Shown: in pieces, positions 1 through 8,166 of the stretch
Layout: every line of letters begins with the position of its first letter
Position numbering within the stretch: position 1 is the stretch's first letter
NCBI RefSeq assembly: GCF_021043605.1
Contig: NZ_JAJNFB010000010.1
Coordinates: 1 to 42,740, forward strand
Length of the DNA stretch: 42,740 nucleotides
Direction of reading: 5' to 3'
Source: Borreliella americana
GTDB lineage: Bacteria > Spirochaetota > Spirochaetia > Borreliales > Borreliaceae
Program-made: the position numbers and the translations under genes
The notes under the pieces: model-generated
Database searches by the model: none
Told to the model about the DNA's origin: nothing
Seen by the model: only the letters and a program-made list of their open reading frames with translations

Positions 1-13
1 ATTTTATAAATTT

Positions 14-1282
14 TTATGAAAGCTCTTTTATTACCTTTTTTAATCCCAATATGAAATTATCAATTTCTTCTTGTGTATTATAAAAATAAAAGCTAATTCT
101 TAAAAGATGATTTTTATTTAAATTTTCTGGGAAAAATGCCACATAGGAACAAGTTTTTCCAGCTCTGGTTGCTATTCCCATTGTATCTAGATAGGTTTCA
201 ATATCGTGTGAGTGAATATTTTTTACCGTAAATGATATTATTGAATTTCTTTTAAGATTTGTATTTAGTATAAATTCAACTTCATCAAGCTCTTGTAATT
301 TTTTTACCCCATATTCGATTAATTGTTGATCATGCTCTAAAATAAAATCCATAGAAATATTATTAATATATTTTATTGCCTCTTCAAGTCCAATAATTCC
401 TGCAATATTTGGGGTTCCTGATTCAAATTTATTAGGAGACTTGGATGATTTAAATTTAATTTTTTCATTTTCTATAAATATTTCTTCTACAGTATTTCCT
501 CCCAATTTTGAACTATGAAGTTTTTCGGCCATATTATTTGAAATGTATAAAATTCCTATTCCTGTTGGAGCAAGCATTTTATGTCCAGAAAATGCCAAAA
601 AATCACAACCAATTTTTTTAACATCTATTTTTATATGAGGTGCCATTTGTGCAGCATCTACAAGAAAACATATATTGTATTTTTTTGCGATTTTTCCAAT
701 AGATTCCAAATCATTAACGGTTCCTAAGGTATTATTTACTCCTGAAATACTGATAAGTTTTGTTTTTTCTGTAATAAGTTTTTCAATTTCTTCAGGGGTA
801 ATAATTCCCATTTCATTGAATTTAGTTAATTTAATTTTTAAATTAGCTAAATTTGCAAGATTTACCCAAGGTAGTAAATTGCTGTTATGTTCAAGAGTTG
901 TAAGAATAATTTCATCTTTTTTTTTAAAATATTTTGAGTAAAAAAATGAACTTGCAATAGTATTAATTCCATCAGTAGTTCCAGAGGTGAATATTATATT
1001 TTTTGCGGATTCTGCATTAATGAAATTTTTTACAAGTTCTCTTGTTTTTTCTATTTTTATGCTCGATTGGATTGCAAATTTATGACCGCTTCTGTGTACA
1101 TTTGCGTTGTAATTTTCATAATATTTAACGTTAGAATAAATTACGTTTTTGGGCTTTTGAGAGGTTGCTGCATTGTCAAAATAAATTATATGCTTATTTT
1201 CAAACTTTTTATTTAAAATAGGAAAATCTTTTCTTAAAAATTTAACCTTTTCGACATTGCTTTTTATTTGTTTGAAATCCAT
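14..1282 (-). CDS. sufS: Class V cysteine desulfurase (SufS/NifS type)
   Basis: This PLP enzyme removes sulfur from cysteine and passes it on as persulfide for Fe-S clusters or tRNA thiolation in the cytoplasm. The 422-residue protein shows the family hallmarks: the DNAAT segment near residue 36, His132, the VDAAQ motif around 208-212, the PLP lysine in SGHKM (Lys235), and the catalytic cysteine in RAGKTC (Cys378). The RAG-x-x-C context is the SufS type rather than the IscS type. The start is supported by an AAGGA ribosome site just upstream on the minus strand. It is divergent from the next gene, with about 180 bases between them. Family assignment is secure. Which acceptor (SufU-like or tRNA-thiolating) it serves is not visible here. 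Confidence 0.93.
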   Translation of the reverse strand: MDFKQIKSNVEKVKFLRKDFPILNKKFENKHIIYFDNAATSQKPKNVIYSNVKYYENYNANVHRSGHKFAIQSSIKIEKTRELVKNFINAESAKNIIFTSGTTDGINTIASSFFYSKYFKKKDEIILTTLEHNSNLLPWVNLANLANLKIKLTKFNEMGIITPEEIEKLITEKTKLISISGVNNTLGTVNDLESIGKIAKKYNICFLVDAAQMAPHIKIDVKKIGCDFLAFSGHKMLAPTGIGILYISNNMAEKLHSSKLGGNTVEEIFIENEKIKFKSSKSPNKFESGTPNIAGIIGLEEAIKYINNISMDFILEHDQQLIEYGVKKLQELDEVEFILNTNLKRNSIISFTVKNIHSHDIETYLDTMGIATRAGKTCSYVAFFPENLNKNHLLRISFYFYNTQEEIDNFILGLKKVIKELS

Positions 1283-1358
1283 AATCCTTATAAATTCCTT
1301 TGTTTTAATTTTTAGCCTTAATTATTATATCATTATTTTTTATTTCACAAAAAATTTT

Positions 1359-1386
1359 AAAATGATTATTAATTAATAATCATTTT
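1359..1386. repeat. Perfect 28-base AT-rich palindrome in a divergent promoter region
   Basis: The sequence reads AATGATTATTAA and its exact reverse complement, extended by two A:T pairs on each side and followed by a run of T. It lies between the divergent starts of sufS and the 106-residue gene. The half-site TGATTAT is reminiscent of Fur/PerR-type boxes, but the spacing differs. It could be an operator or an intrinsic terminator of an upstream leader. The palindrome is seen directly; its role is inference. Confidence 0.7.
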
Positions 1387-1425
1387 TTTTAAAATCGAAA
1401 TTTACTTTTGTATAAATTTTGTTTA

Positions 1426-1454
1426 TTGGTTATGTTTTTTGATTATGATATACT
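1426..1454 (+). promoter_or_regulatory. Extended -10 promoter, probably giving a leaderless mRNA
   Basis: A -35-like TTGGTT (1426-1431) is followed after 17 bases by TATACT (1449-1454), preceded by TGA as an extended -10. Transcription would start about 7 bases later, at or next to the ATG at 1462. No Shine-Dalgarno sequence precedes that ATG, which fits a leaderless transcript. Confidence 0.6.
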
Positions 1455-1461
1455 CGTTTAT

Positions 1462-1782
1462 ATGAAAGAAGTAATTTATAGGTTTGAAAAAGCTGAAGAT
1501 TATAAACTAGTTCCTGTTAATAATATTTATGGGAATGTAACTAATACAGGAGAAATTTTTTGCGATCTTGTTTTTGAGTCCACAGAGATTTCTGAGGAGA
1601 TTGCTTACACAAAAACCAAAGAGGGTGTTTTAGAAGAGGCTTCAAAAGAATTTAAAAGTGGAGAAGAGGGGAAAATAGTATTAATCAACTCTTTTATAGG
1701 GATTTCTATTACAAAGACCACTGCTAGAAATATTGCTTATTGGCTTTTAAAAAAAGTTGATGAATTAGAAGATAATGAATAG
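1462..1782 (+). CDS. Conserved hypothetical protein, 106 residues
   Basis: I do not recognise a named family. The protein starts MKEVIYRFEKAEDYK and is small, acidic and soluble, with no signal peptide or membrane segment. I chose ATG 1462 although the frame stays open to 1408, because the extra 18 residues would be encoded by a good promoter (-10 TATACT at 1449-1454). There is no Shine-Dalgarno site. Its last codons overlap the start of the next gene by 8 bases, so the two are translated from one message and are probably functionally linked. The position corresponds to BB0083 in B31 as I recall it. Confidence 0.75.
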   Translation: MKEVIYRFEKAEDYKLVPVNNIYGNVTNTGEIFCDLVFESTEISEEIAYTKTKEGVLEEASKEFKSGEEGKIVLINSFIGISITKTTARNIAYWLLKKVDELEDNE

Positions 1783-3067
1783 TAAAACATCTGAAGATAG
1801 AATTAAGATTTATTTATCAAAACTTAGCAAGTATAGAAATAAAATTTTAAGCAGAAAGAATATTAAAAATATTATTGAAGTATCAGATATTTCTGATAAT
1901 GATATTGAAAATATAGGACTCCATTTTAGAAGATCTTATGCAAGAGCCAAAAGATTTTTTGATATAGGCAAGATAGATGTTGCTTTTAGAGAGCTTGAAT
2001 CTATCTATTTTTATTCTCTTCACGACAAATCAATGTTTAGTTTATTTTTTTTTCTTTTTAAGGAAATTGCTAATAATGTAAATACTAAAGAATCTAAAAA
2101 AAAAATAATCCATGTAACTTTACAAGCAAAAGAATTCGAAATAAGAGATGATTTAGATTTAATCGACTATTATGAATTAAAGAAATCTAAGAATAGAATG
2201 TTAATATTAGTCATAAGCTCTATCTTGATATTTTGCATTTCTTTGATTACTTACAGATCTTTTCAGAGTTTTATTAGTAATGGGCATGGTAAAATGGCTT
2301 TAAAAGAAAAATTTGATTCCTCTTTCACATCGCAAGGACTTCCTCCTGTTACTATGGCTACGGATTTAGTAGTTGAAGCTGTTAATCTTATTTCAAGTCC
2401 CAAAGATCTATATTACATAGAAATAGAGGATGCTAAAGTTTTGGTGTTTGAAGATGCACATTCGTATCAGCTTAAAGCGGGGATTGTTTCAACAATGCAC
2501 CCTGTTAAAAAGATTTCCTACAGAGTTACAGTTTACGATGATCTTGGCAAATCTGTGTTTAATAGAATTTTTTCTAAAGAAAGTGATTTTTATGCAAAGT
2601 GGGGTAAAGATGTTTATATTCCAATTGATGTTATATCAAGCATACCAAGAGCTATCGATGTTAATCCTAAAAAAATAGTATTAGATATTATTGACATTGA
2701 TTTTTTTGAGAATGTTGATGATAAAATTGGTGTGAATCTTGATTCAGATTCTTTTATATTAAAATTTAAGTATATTGGAAATTATTTTCAAAAATCTTTT
2801 GGGATTTCTAAGGCAAATACCGTGATAGAAGTTTTTAATTCTTCAAAAGATGTTATTAAAAATTTAGAGATTGAAATTGGTTATATTGATAAGGAGGGTA
2901 GAGTTATTAGATCTTTGAGACGCAAATTAATCTCTTCTGCCAATTCTTTTCTAAAATCTAAATCCAAACAGAGTTTTACAATTAGTACAGTTTTTCCAAA
3001 TGAGATTTATCCTACAATTGAAAAGGATTTTTCTTCTATTAAAATTTATAATGTGATGATTAAATAG
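1775..3067 (+). CDS. Hypothetical membrane-anchored protein, 430 residues
   Basis: The function is not recognised. Residues about 1-140 are charged and helical with no signal peptide. One hydrophobic helix lies near 143-165 (begins MLILVISSILIF). The remaining 265 residues are rich in beta-type sequence and would be periplasmic if the N-terminus is cytoplasmic. That layout, a cytoplasmic helical domain, one membrane helix and an extracytoplasmic beta domain, resembles bitopic envelope assembly or signalling proteins, but no diagnostic motif was found. It overlaps the preceding small gene by 8 bases (translational coupling) and converges on the transporter gene downstream, leaving only 9 bases between stops. 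Confidence 0.75.
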   Translation: MNSKTSEDRIKIYLSKLSKYRNKILSRKNIKNIIEVSDISDNDIENIGLHFRRSYARAKRFFDIGKIDVAFRELESIYFYSLHDKSMFSLFFFLFKEIANNVNTKESKKKIIHVTLQAKEFEIRDDLDLIDYYELKKSKNRMLILVISSILIFCISLITYRSFQSFISNGHGKMALKEKFDSSFTSQGLPPVTMATDLVVEAVNLISSPKDLYYIEIEDAKVLVFEDAHSYQLKAGIVSTMHPVKKISYRVTVYDDLGKSVFNRIFSKESDFYAKWGKDVYIPIDVISSIPRAIDVNPKKIVLDIIDIDFFENVDDKIGVNLDSDSFILKFKYIGNYFQKSFGISKANTVIEVFNSSKDVIKNLEIEIGYIDKEGRVIRSLRRKLISSANSFLKSKSKQSFTISTVFPNEIYPTIEKDFSSIKIYNVMIK

Positions 3068-3076
3068 AATTTTATA

Positions 3077-4327
3077 CTATCTCAATATTTCTTTTTCTTT
3101 TAGATTTGAGACAATGTTAAGTGGAATAAGTGTAGTTAAAATGTTTATTAACATATAAAGGCCAAGAAGTGTTAGGCTAAAGTTTAGGTTTAAATGTATT
3201 TGAAATTCAGATACGTAATATTCTGAGTTTAATATTTCAGAATTTTCTTCTCCAAATATTTTTAAAAAAAAGTTTAAAATATTGTCAATAAAGTTTATTA
3301 AATAAGATATTTTGAGTGTTAAATAATTTCCAATTATTATTCCAATTCCACAAAAGATAGTGCTTAAGGTGAGCGATATCAAAAGAAATATTATTTTTAT
3401 GTTTAAATTATTCATTCCAATTGATTTTAGTATTGCAATTTTCTTTTTATTTTCAAAAATAAGCATTGAAAGGGACGAAGATATATTGATGCTTGCAAAT
3501 ATTATAATCAAAGCCATAATGAATATTAAAAGTTTTTTACTTATATCTAGATTATTGTATTTGTTTGAGTAAAGCTCATAGAATGTTTTTATTTGGAATT
3601 CTTGAAATTCGGTTTCTAAATTCTGTTTTAAGATCTCATTGTTTTTTATGGAATTGGAATTTGTTTTAAGTCCAATTATACTTTTTGAAAATTTTTTTGA
3701 CATTAAATTTTCGTTTTCAAAAGAAATCAATACCAAATTATTATCAATATCTTTTAATCCGGTTTCAATTATTCCTGAGATATTAAATTTTTTTATTCTG
3801 GGCATTATTTTATCATTTTTTGTATTTGGAATCAAAATATCAATTTTTTCATTAAGATTTAAATTAAGTTTATTTTTTATTTGATTTGAAATGAGTATAG
3901 AATCCTTTTTTAAGTTTTTAGCACCTTTTATTAATTTTATTGATTTGTTTTCTAATATGAATTTATTTTCTATTGCTCTTATTAATACACCTTGTTTTTT
4001 ATTATTTCCAATAATTCCATAAGTTCTTTTCTCAAAAAAATAATTTAAATCCTTGTAATTATATTTTTTTTTCAATAAACCTAATCTGTTTTTTAGATAA
4101 TGAGTTTTATTTGTGTCGTTGTATTCTATTTGCATTGAAAATCCTTCACTTTCGATATATTTATTAATAGTAGAAGTCATGATGTTGCTAGACATATAGT
4201 AAACGATAATTAATGGGATCATTACTAAACTTAATGATATTCCAGAACCTATTAAAGCTATTTTATTTGTTGAATTTTTAAAAATTAAATACGCAATTTT
4301 TGTAATTTCTGAGAGCTTTAGTATCAT
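3077..4327 (-). CDS. LolC/LolE-type ABC transporter permease (second subunit)
   Basis: The 416-residue protein has the FtsX/MacB-LolC topology. An N-terminal membrane helix (about 23-48) is followed by an extracytoplasmic domain of roughly 200 residues. Three helices follow in the C-terminal part (about 260-285, 310-335 and 382-405), the first beginning LLIFIMALIIIFA. The ATG overlaps the stop of the ATPase gene by 4 bases, and a second permease of identical length lies on the other side of that ATPase. Two LolC/E-like subunits plus one LolD-like ATPase is the arrangement of the lipoprotein-releasing system, which extracts lipoproteins from the inner membrane. A MacB-like efflux role is less likely because the ATPase is a separate chain. 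It is the last gene of the long minus-strand run. Confidence 0.8.
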   Translation of the reverse strand: MILKLSEITKIAYLIFKNSTNKIALIGSGISLSLVMIPLIIVYYMSSNIMTSTINKYIESEGFSMQIEYNDTNKTHYLKNRLGLLKKKYNYKDLNYFFEKRTYGIIGNNKKQGVLIRAIENKFILENKSIKLIKGAKNLKKDSILISNQIKNKLNLNLNEKIDILIPNTKNDKIMPRIKKFNISGIIETGLKDIDNNLVLISFENENLMSKKFSKSIIGLKTNSNSIKNNEILKQNLETEFQEFQIKTFYELYSNKYNNLDISKKLLIFIMALIIIFASINISSSLSMLIFENKKKIAILKSIGMNNLNIKIIFLLISLTLSTIFCGIGIIIGNYLTLKISYLINFIDNILNFFLKIFGEENSEILNSEYYVSEFQIHLNLNFSLTLLGLYMLINILTTLIPLNIVSNLKEKEILR

Positions 4328-5004
4328 AATTTTTTTAATGTCCTATCTTTGAATTCGTATTTTGAATCTGCTTTGTTTGCAAATTGCGGGTTGTGACTAA
4401 CTAGTATTAAGGTTTTTTTAAAATTTTTTGCTGTATTGATAAGTAGATTTTCTACGGTTTTAGCCGTGCTTAAGTCTAAATTTCCCGTAGGTTCATCACA
4501 CAATATTATATTAGGTTCATTGATTAATGCTCTAGCAATAGCAACTCTTTGTGATTCACCCCCCGAAAGTTCTGAAGGGTAATGATTTGCTCTGTTTTCT
4601 ATTTTTAGTATTTTCATTAGATCGAAAGCTTTTTTATTTATTGTTTCTTTTGTTTTTTGGCCTGAGATAATTTGAGGTAAAATTATATTTTCAATTACAC
4701 TAAATTCATTTATTAAATTGTAATTTTGAAATACTAAACCTATTTGTCTGTTTTTGTACAAACTTAATGTTTTTTCATTTGCATTTTTCAAAAATATTCC
4801 ACACGATATTATCTCTCCAGAATCTATTTTATCAATCCCCGAAATCATATTAAAAAGAGTTGATTTTCCACAACCACTTTTTCCTTGAATCGAAATAAAT
4901 TCACCTTTTTCTACAGTTAAGTTTAAATTTTCTATTACTTGAATTTTTGTTTTATTTTTTTTATATGCCTTGCAAAGATTTTTTATAATTAATATATTTT
5001 CCAT
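4324..5004 (-). CDS. lolD: LolD-type ABC transporter ATPase
   Basis: This cytoplasmic ATPase of 226 residues should power the two flanking permeases. It carries Walker A GKSGCGKST, the Q-loop in LVFQNYNLI, the signature LSGGESQRVAIARAL, Walker B IILCDEPTGNLD and the switch histidine in LVSHN. The LSGGE..QRVAIARA and DEPTGNLD pairing is typical of the LolD/MacB/FtsE class. I placed the start at ATG 5004 (MENILIIKNL). A longer version would run backward through the stop of the upstream permease gene and add 14 residues with no family counterpart. It lies 4 bases after the upstream permease gene and overlaps the downstream permease by 4 bases. The assignment to LolD rather than another MacB-class ATPase rests on the gene neighbourhood. 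Confidence 0.87.
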   Translation of the reverse strand: MENILIIKNLCKAYKKNKTKIQVIENLNLTVEKGEFISIQGKSGCGKSTLFNMISGIDKIDSGEIISCGIFLKNANEKTLSLYKNRQIGLVFQNYNLINEFSVIENIILPQIISGQKTKETINKKAFDLMKILKIENRANHYPSELSGGESQRVAIARALINEPNIILCDEPTGNLDLSTAKTVENLLINTAKNFKKTLILVSHNPQFANKADSKYEFKDRTLKKL

Positions 5005-5008
5005 TTTA

Positions 5009-6259
5009 CTACCCATTAATAGTTTCAATGTTTTTTTGGCTTTCAATTTTTTTTGTTGCCCTCATGCTTGAATACATCGTAGAAAAGCATGCAAAGCAGA
5101 AAGTAAATGCTAAATCGCTTAAAAATAATTTAGGAGTAATCATATTTTTTACTATTTGTATTTTAATGTTAGCTATTTTTAAAGCCAATATTTGATTTAA
5201 AAAAATTATTGAAATGTTTACCATATTGTCAATTATTTTTAAAATTTCATTTATATTTAAGGAAATGTAAATTCCCAGCGTCAAGCCAAGAAGTCCCCCT
5301 ATAGTGCAGATTATTATTGAATGAATAAAAAAAATTTGCTTTATTTTTTTTATTCTAAGTCCAATGGCCAATAGTATTAAAATAGCTTTATTTTTGTTTA
5401 TTATTATTCTTTTTTGAAGATAATATGTATTAACGGCAATAACAATGAAAATGCTTGCTAAAATAATCAACATTGTATTTCGTTCTATTTTCAATATTTT
5501 ATAGAATTCTTTATTGTATTCATTCCAAGTTTTTGCTATAATTTTTGGATTAACATCTTTGATCTTTTCAATTAATTTGTTACTTGGGTTTAAATTTTTT
5601 GTTTTTACTTGGTAATTAATACTAGAATTATGTAAAATTTTATTGTTAATGAAATAGTCTATGTTCATAAAAATTAAAGTTTCATTTATTTTTGCATAAT
5701 TACTTTTGAAAATAGATTTTATTTTAAAGCTTTTTATATCCTTTTCTAGTGCTAAAAGTGTTTTTATTTCGTCGGTTATTATTAATTCTAGGGGATCATT
5801 TTCAAATAAGTTGAAATTGTGGGAGAGTACATTTCCAATAATGATTTCATTCTCTTTAAGATCCAGTTCATCTTTTTCAAGTCCTGTAAATGAAATGAAA
5901 TTTTGGTCTTTTTTGAGATCTTTAATATCAACTGCAATGATATTTAAAATAGTTGGATAATAATAATTTTGAATTCCAATGCCTTGTGTTTCATATATTT
6001 TATTTATATGTTTTATTCCTTTGATCTTTTTAATTTCTTTGATTTCTTCTTGAGTTAGTTCATTTTCTATTTTTAAGTTTCCACTTTCTACATTTGTAAT
6101 GCTAAGAAAAAAATCGTTTTGAAAACCATTCATGATTGATATTGTTAGGATAATTATTATTTCGCCTAAGGCAATGCTTAATATTATTACAATTGTAAGA
6201 GCTAGGCTATTTTTTTCTTTTAGTATTAATCTTTTAAGCAAAAAATTTCTTATACCCAT
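5009..6259 (-). CDS. LolC/LolE-type ABC transporter permease (first subunit)
   Basis: At 416 residues it has the same layout as the permease at 3077. An N-terminal helix (about 20-45, SLALTIVIILSIALGEI) ends in the segment SIMNGFQNDF, which matches the LolC/E pattern of a first helix followed by MNGF. A periplasmic domain of about 200 residues and three C-terminal helices follow. The MNGFQ element favours the lipoprotein-release family over general MacB. It begins directly after the stop of the secreted repeat protein gene. In Borrelia, whose surface is dominated by lipoproteins, this complex should be important. The upstream neighbours are the export gene ftsY and a secreted protein. Confidence 0.82.
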   Translation of the reverse strand: MGIRNFLLKRLILKEKNSLALTIVIILSIALGEIIIILTISIMNGFQNDFFLSITNVESGNLKIENELTQEEIKEIKKIKGIKHINKIYETQGIGIQNYYYPTILNIIAVDIKDLKKDQNFISFTGLEKDELDLKENEIIIGNVLSHNFNLFENDPLELIITDEIKTLLALEKDIKSFKIKSIFKSNYAKINETLIFMNIDYFINNKILHNSSINYQVKTKNLNPSNKLIEKIKDVNPKIIAKTWNEYNKEFYKILKIERNTMLIILASIFIVIAVNTYYLQKRIIINKNKAILILLAIGLRIKKIKQIFFIHSIIICTIGGLLGLTLGIYISLNINEILKIIDNMVNISIIFLNQILALKIANIKIQIVKNMITPKLFLSDLAFTFCFACFSTMYSSMRATKKIESQKNIETING

Positions 6260-7288
6260 TTAATTTGTTCCTATTGGTTTTTCTTCGGTAACTTTTCCGT
6301 TTTTGTGTTTTACCCTAAGAGCAGGTTTTTTATTGTAGTATATTTCTTCTTCATATTCATTATCATTGTGGTATTCTGTTTTTAGATAAATTATATCGTT
6401 CTCATAAATTTTTTTGCTTTTTAATTGATTGTTTTTGTTATATTCGTATTCAATTTTAGTATTTGTGTATTGATCATTATCCTTTTCTTTAGTGTTTTGA
6501 AAAATTATCATATCAGATTCGTTGTATTGAAAATCATTTATTTTTATAAGTTCATTATTTTTATATGTTTCTTCTTTAATTAGGTTGTTTGCCTTATAGG
6601 TAGATATGATTTTTATATTCTCTTCTTCAAAGGTATTTACTATTTTTTCTTCATCTAGATACTGGTTTTTTTCTTTGGATTTTATTTTATTATTAACAAT
6701 TATTGTACTGTTTGAATTTCTTTTTTTGTCATCATATTTTATCACCTTTGTTGTTGCTTTTTTGATATCAAAATATGTAGATTTTATGTTGCCATTAATT
6801 CCATAGTTCCAAATTTGGAAATTTGATCCTGTTATTTTTAATAATTTGCCATTTTCGTCTTTAGAATAATATATTAATTTTGGTTTTTGGTTTATTGTTT
6901 TTAAATTTTTATATATTAAGTTTTCGTTTTCATAAAAGTAATTTACCGTTTCAAGAATTTTTCCTTTTTTATCATATTCAATTTCTTGTATTTTGTTATT
7001 TAAATTGTCGTAAACCTCTTCTTTCCTTTTTATATCTTTTGTATCATAACGTGTAATTTTCTTTGTGTTTTCTATGATTTGAATTGTTTTGTATTTTATT
7101 AAGTTATTATCTTTGTATAAGTAGAGCTTTTCAGTATCATCAATAGAATAATATTCAATGTAAAATCCCGTTTTTGGCTTTTCATTTAATTTTTGGTATT
7201 TATTGAAAAATACATCAGATGCAAAATAGCTTTTTGTATAAATAATTTGTGGTATAAATAGAAGAAGTATTAATTGTTTTTTTTTCAT
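6260..7288 (-). CDS. Secreted protein with MORN/YwqK-like repeats
   Basis: The 342-residue protein starts with a signal peptide (MKKKQLILLLFIPQIIYTKS) and has no further membrane segment. The mature part is very rich in K, N, Y and E and contains many short strand-turn units of the form Y-x-(D/N)-x-x-G/N-(K/L)-(L/I)-x-x-x-x-x-Y, for example EYDKKGKILETVNYFYEN and EYNKNNQLKSKKIYEN. This pattern resembles MORN-variant or YD-type beta repeats found in envelope proteins. The ATG overlaps the ftsY stop by 4 bases, and the lol permease starts right after it. A periplasmic role, perhaps with the lipoprotein transporter, is a guess from position only. Confidence 0.75.
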   Translation of the reverse strand: MKKKQLILLLFIPQIIYTKSYFASDVFFNKYQKLNEKPKTGFYIEYYSIDDTEKLYLYKDNNLIKYKTIQIIENTKKITRYDTKDIKRKEEVYDNLNNKIQEIEYDKKGKILETVNYFYENENLIYKNLKTINQKPKLIYYSKDENGKLLKITGSNFQIWNYGINGNIKSTYFDIKKATTKVIKYDDKKRNSNSTIIVNNKIKSKEKNQYLDEEKIVNTFEEENIKIISTYKANNLIKEETYKNNELIKINDFQYNESDMIIFQNTKEKDNDQYTNTKIEYEYNKNNQLKSKKIYENDIIYLKTEYHNDNEYEEEIYYNKKPALRVKHKNGKVTEEKPIGTN

Positions 7289-8130
7289 AGCAATTTATTA
7301 AGATATTCGTTGATATCAAATTCTTTAATATCTTCTAGTTTTTCTCCAAATGTAGTAAAGTATATAGGCTTTTCAAGAATTTTTGAAATATTTATTATTG
7401 TGCCTGCTCTGGAAGATGAATCAAGTTTCGTGATTATTATTCCGTCTATTTCTATTGCTTTATTAAAAATTTCTGCTTGGCTATTTGCATTTTTTCCAAT
7501 AGTAGAATCTATTACAAGTATTTTTTGGTAATTGATGTTGGTGTTTTTTATTTGCTTTAATATTACATTGTTTATTTTTTGAAGTTCTTTTATTAAATTT
7601 TCTTTATTTTGCAATCTTCCGGCTGTGTCAATAATTAATGCATCGTAATTTTTAAGCTTAGCGCTTGATATGCTGTCGAATATCACAGCCGATGGATCAC
7701 TTCCTTGGTTTTGAGATATTATTCTGATTCCGATTTGTTCTCCATAAATTTTCATTTGTTCAATTGCAGCTGCTCTGAATGTGTCGGCAGCCGATATTAA
7801 TATATTTTTGCCCTCATTTTTTAATTTATTTGCAAGTTTTGCTATGCTTGATGTTTTTCCAATTCCATTTATGCCAACTATTAACAAAATATTTAATTTT
7901 TTATTTTCTAGAGTAAGTTTTTTTGTGTTAATATAATTACTTAAAAGTTCTTTTAGTTTTTCAATAATAGTTTTTTCGTTTTTATTTTTTTCTTTTGTTA
8001 ATTTATTTATTATTTCTATTACAATCTCATTATTAATGTCAGACTCTAATAAAATGTCTTCTAAATTTTCAATAACATTTTCTTGTTGTTTGCTTTTAAA
8101 TAAATTTTTTATTTTTTCTAAAATGCCCAA
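7285..8130 (-). CDS. ftsY: Signal recognition particle receptor FtsY
   Basis: This GTPase docks SRP-ribosome complexes at the membrane. The 281-residue protein is essentially the NG core: an N domain with MGILEKIKNLFKSK, the G1 loop VGINGIGKTSS (about 89-99), the ISAADTFRAAA element, G3 DTAGRLQNKENL, and G4 TKLDSSSRAG. Interaction residues of the SRP GTPase family are present. The acidic A domain of the E. coli protein is absent, so membrane contact must rely on the short basic amphipathic N-terminus. It is in the minus-strand run, 36 bases after the PEGA protein gene and overlapping the secreted repeat protein gene by 4 bases. Confidence 0.93.
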   Translation of the reverse strand: MGILEKIKNLFKSKQQENVIENLEDILLESDINNEIVIEIINKLTKEKNKNEKTIIEKLKELLSNYINTKKLTLENKKLNILLIVGINGIGKTSSIAKLANKLKNEGKNILISAADTFRAAAIEQMKIYGEQIGIRIISQNQGSDPSAVIFDSISSAKLKNYDALIIDTAGRLQNKENLIKELQKINNVILKQIKNTNINYQKILVIDSTIGKNANSQAEIFNKAIEIDGIIITKLDSSSRAGTIINISKILEKPIYFTTFGEKLEDIKEFDINEYLNKLL

Positions 8131-8166
8131 AAGTTTGTTCTCCTATTTTTTTGCAGATTATTAAGT

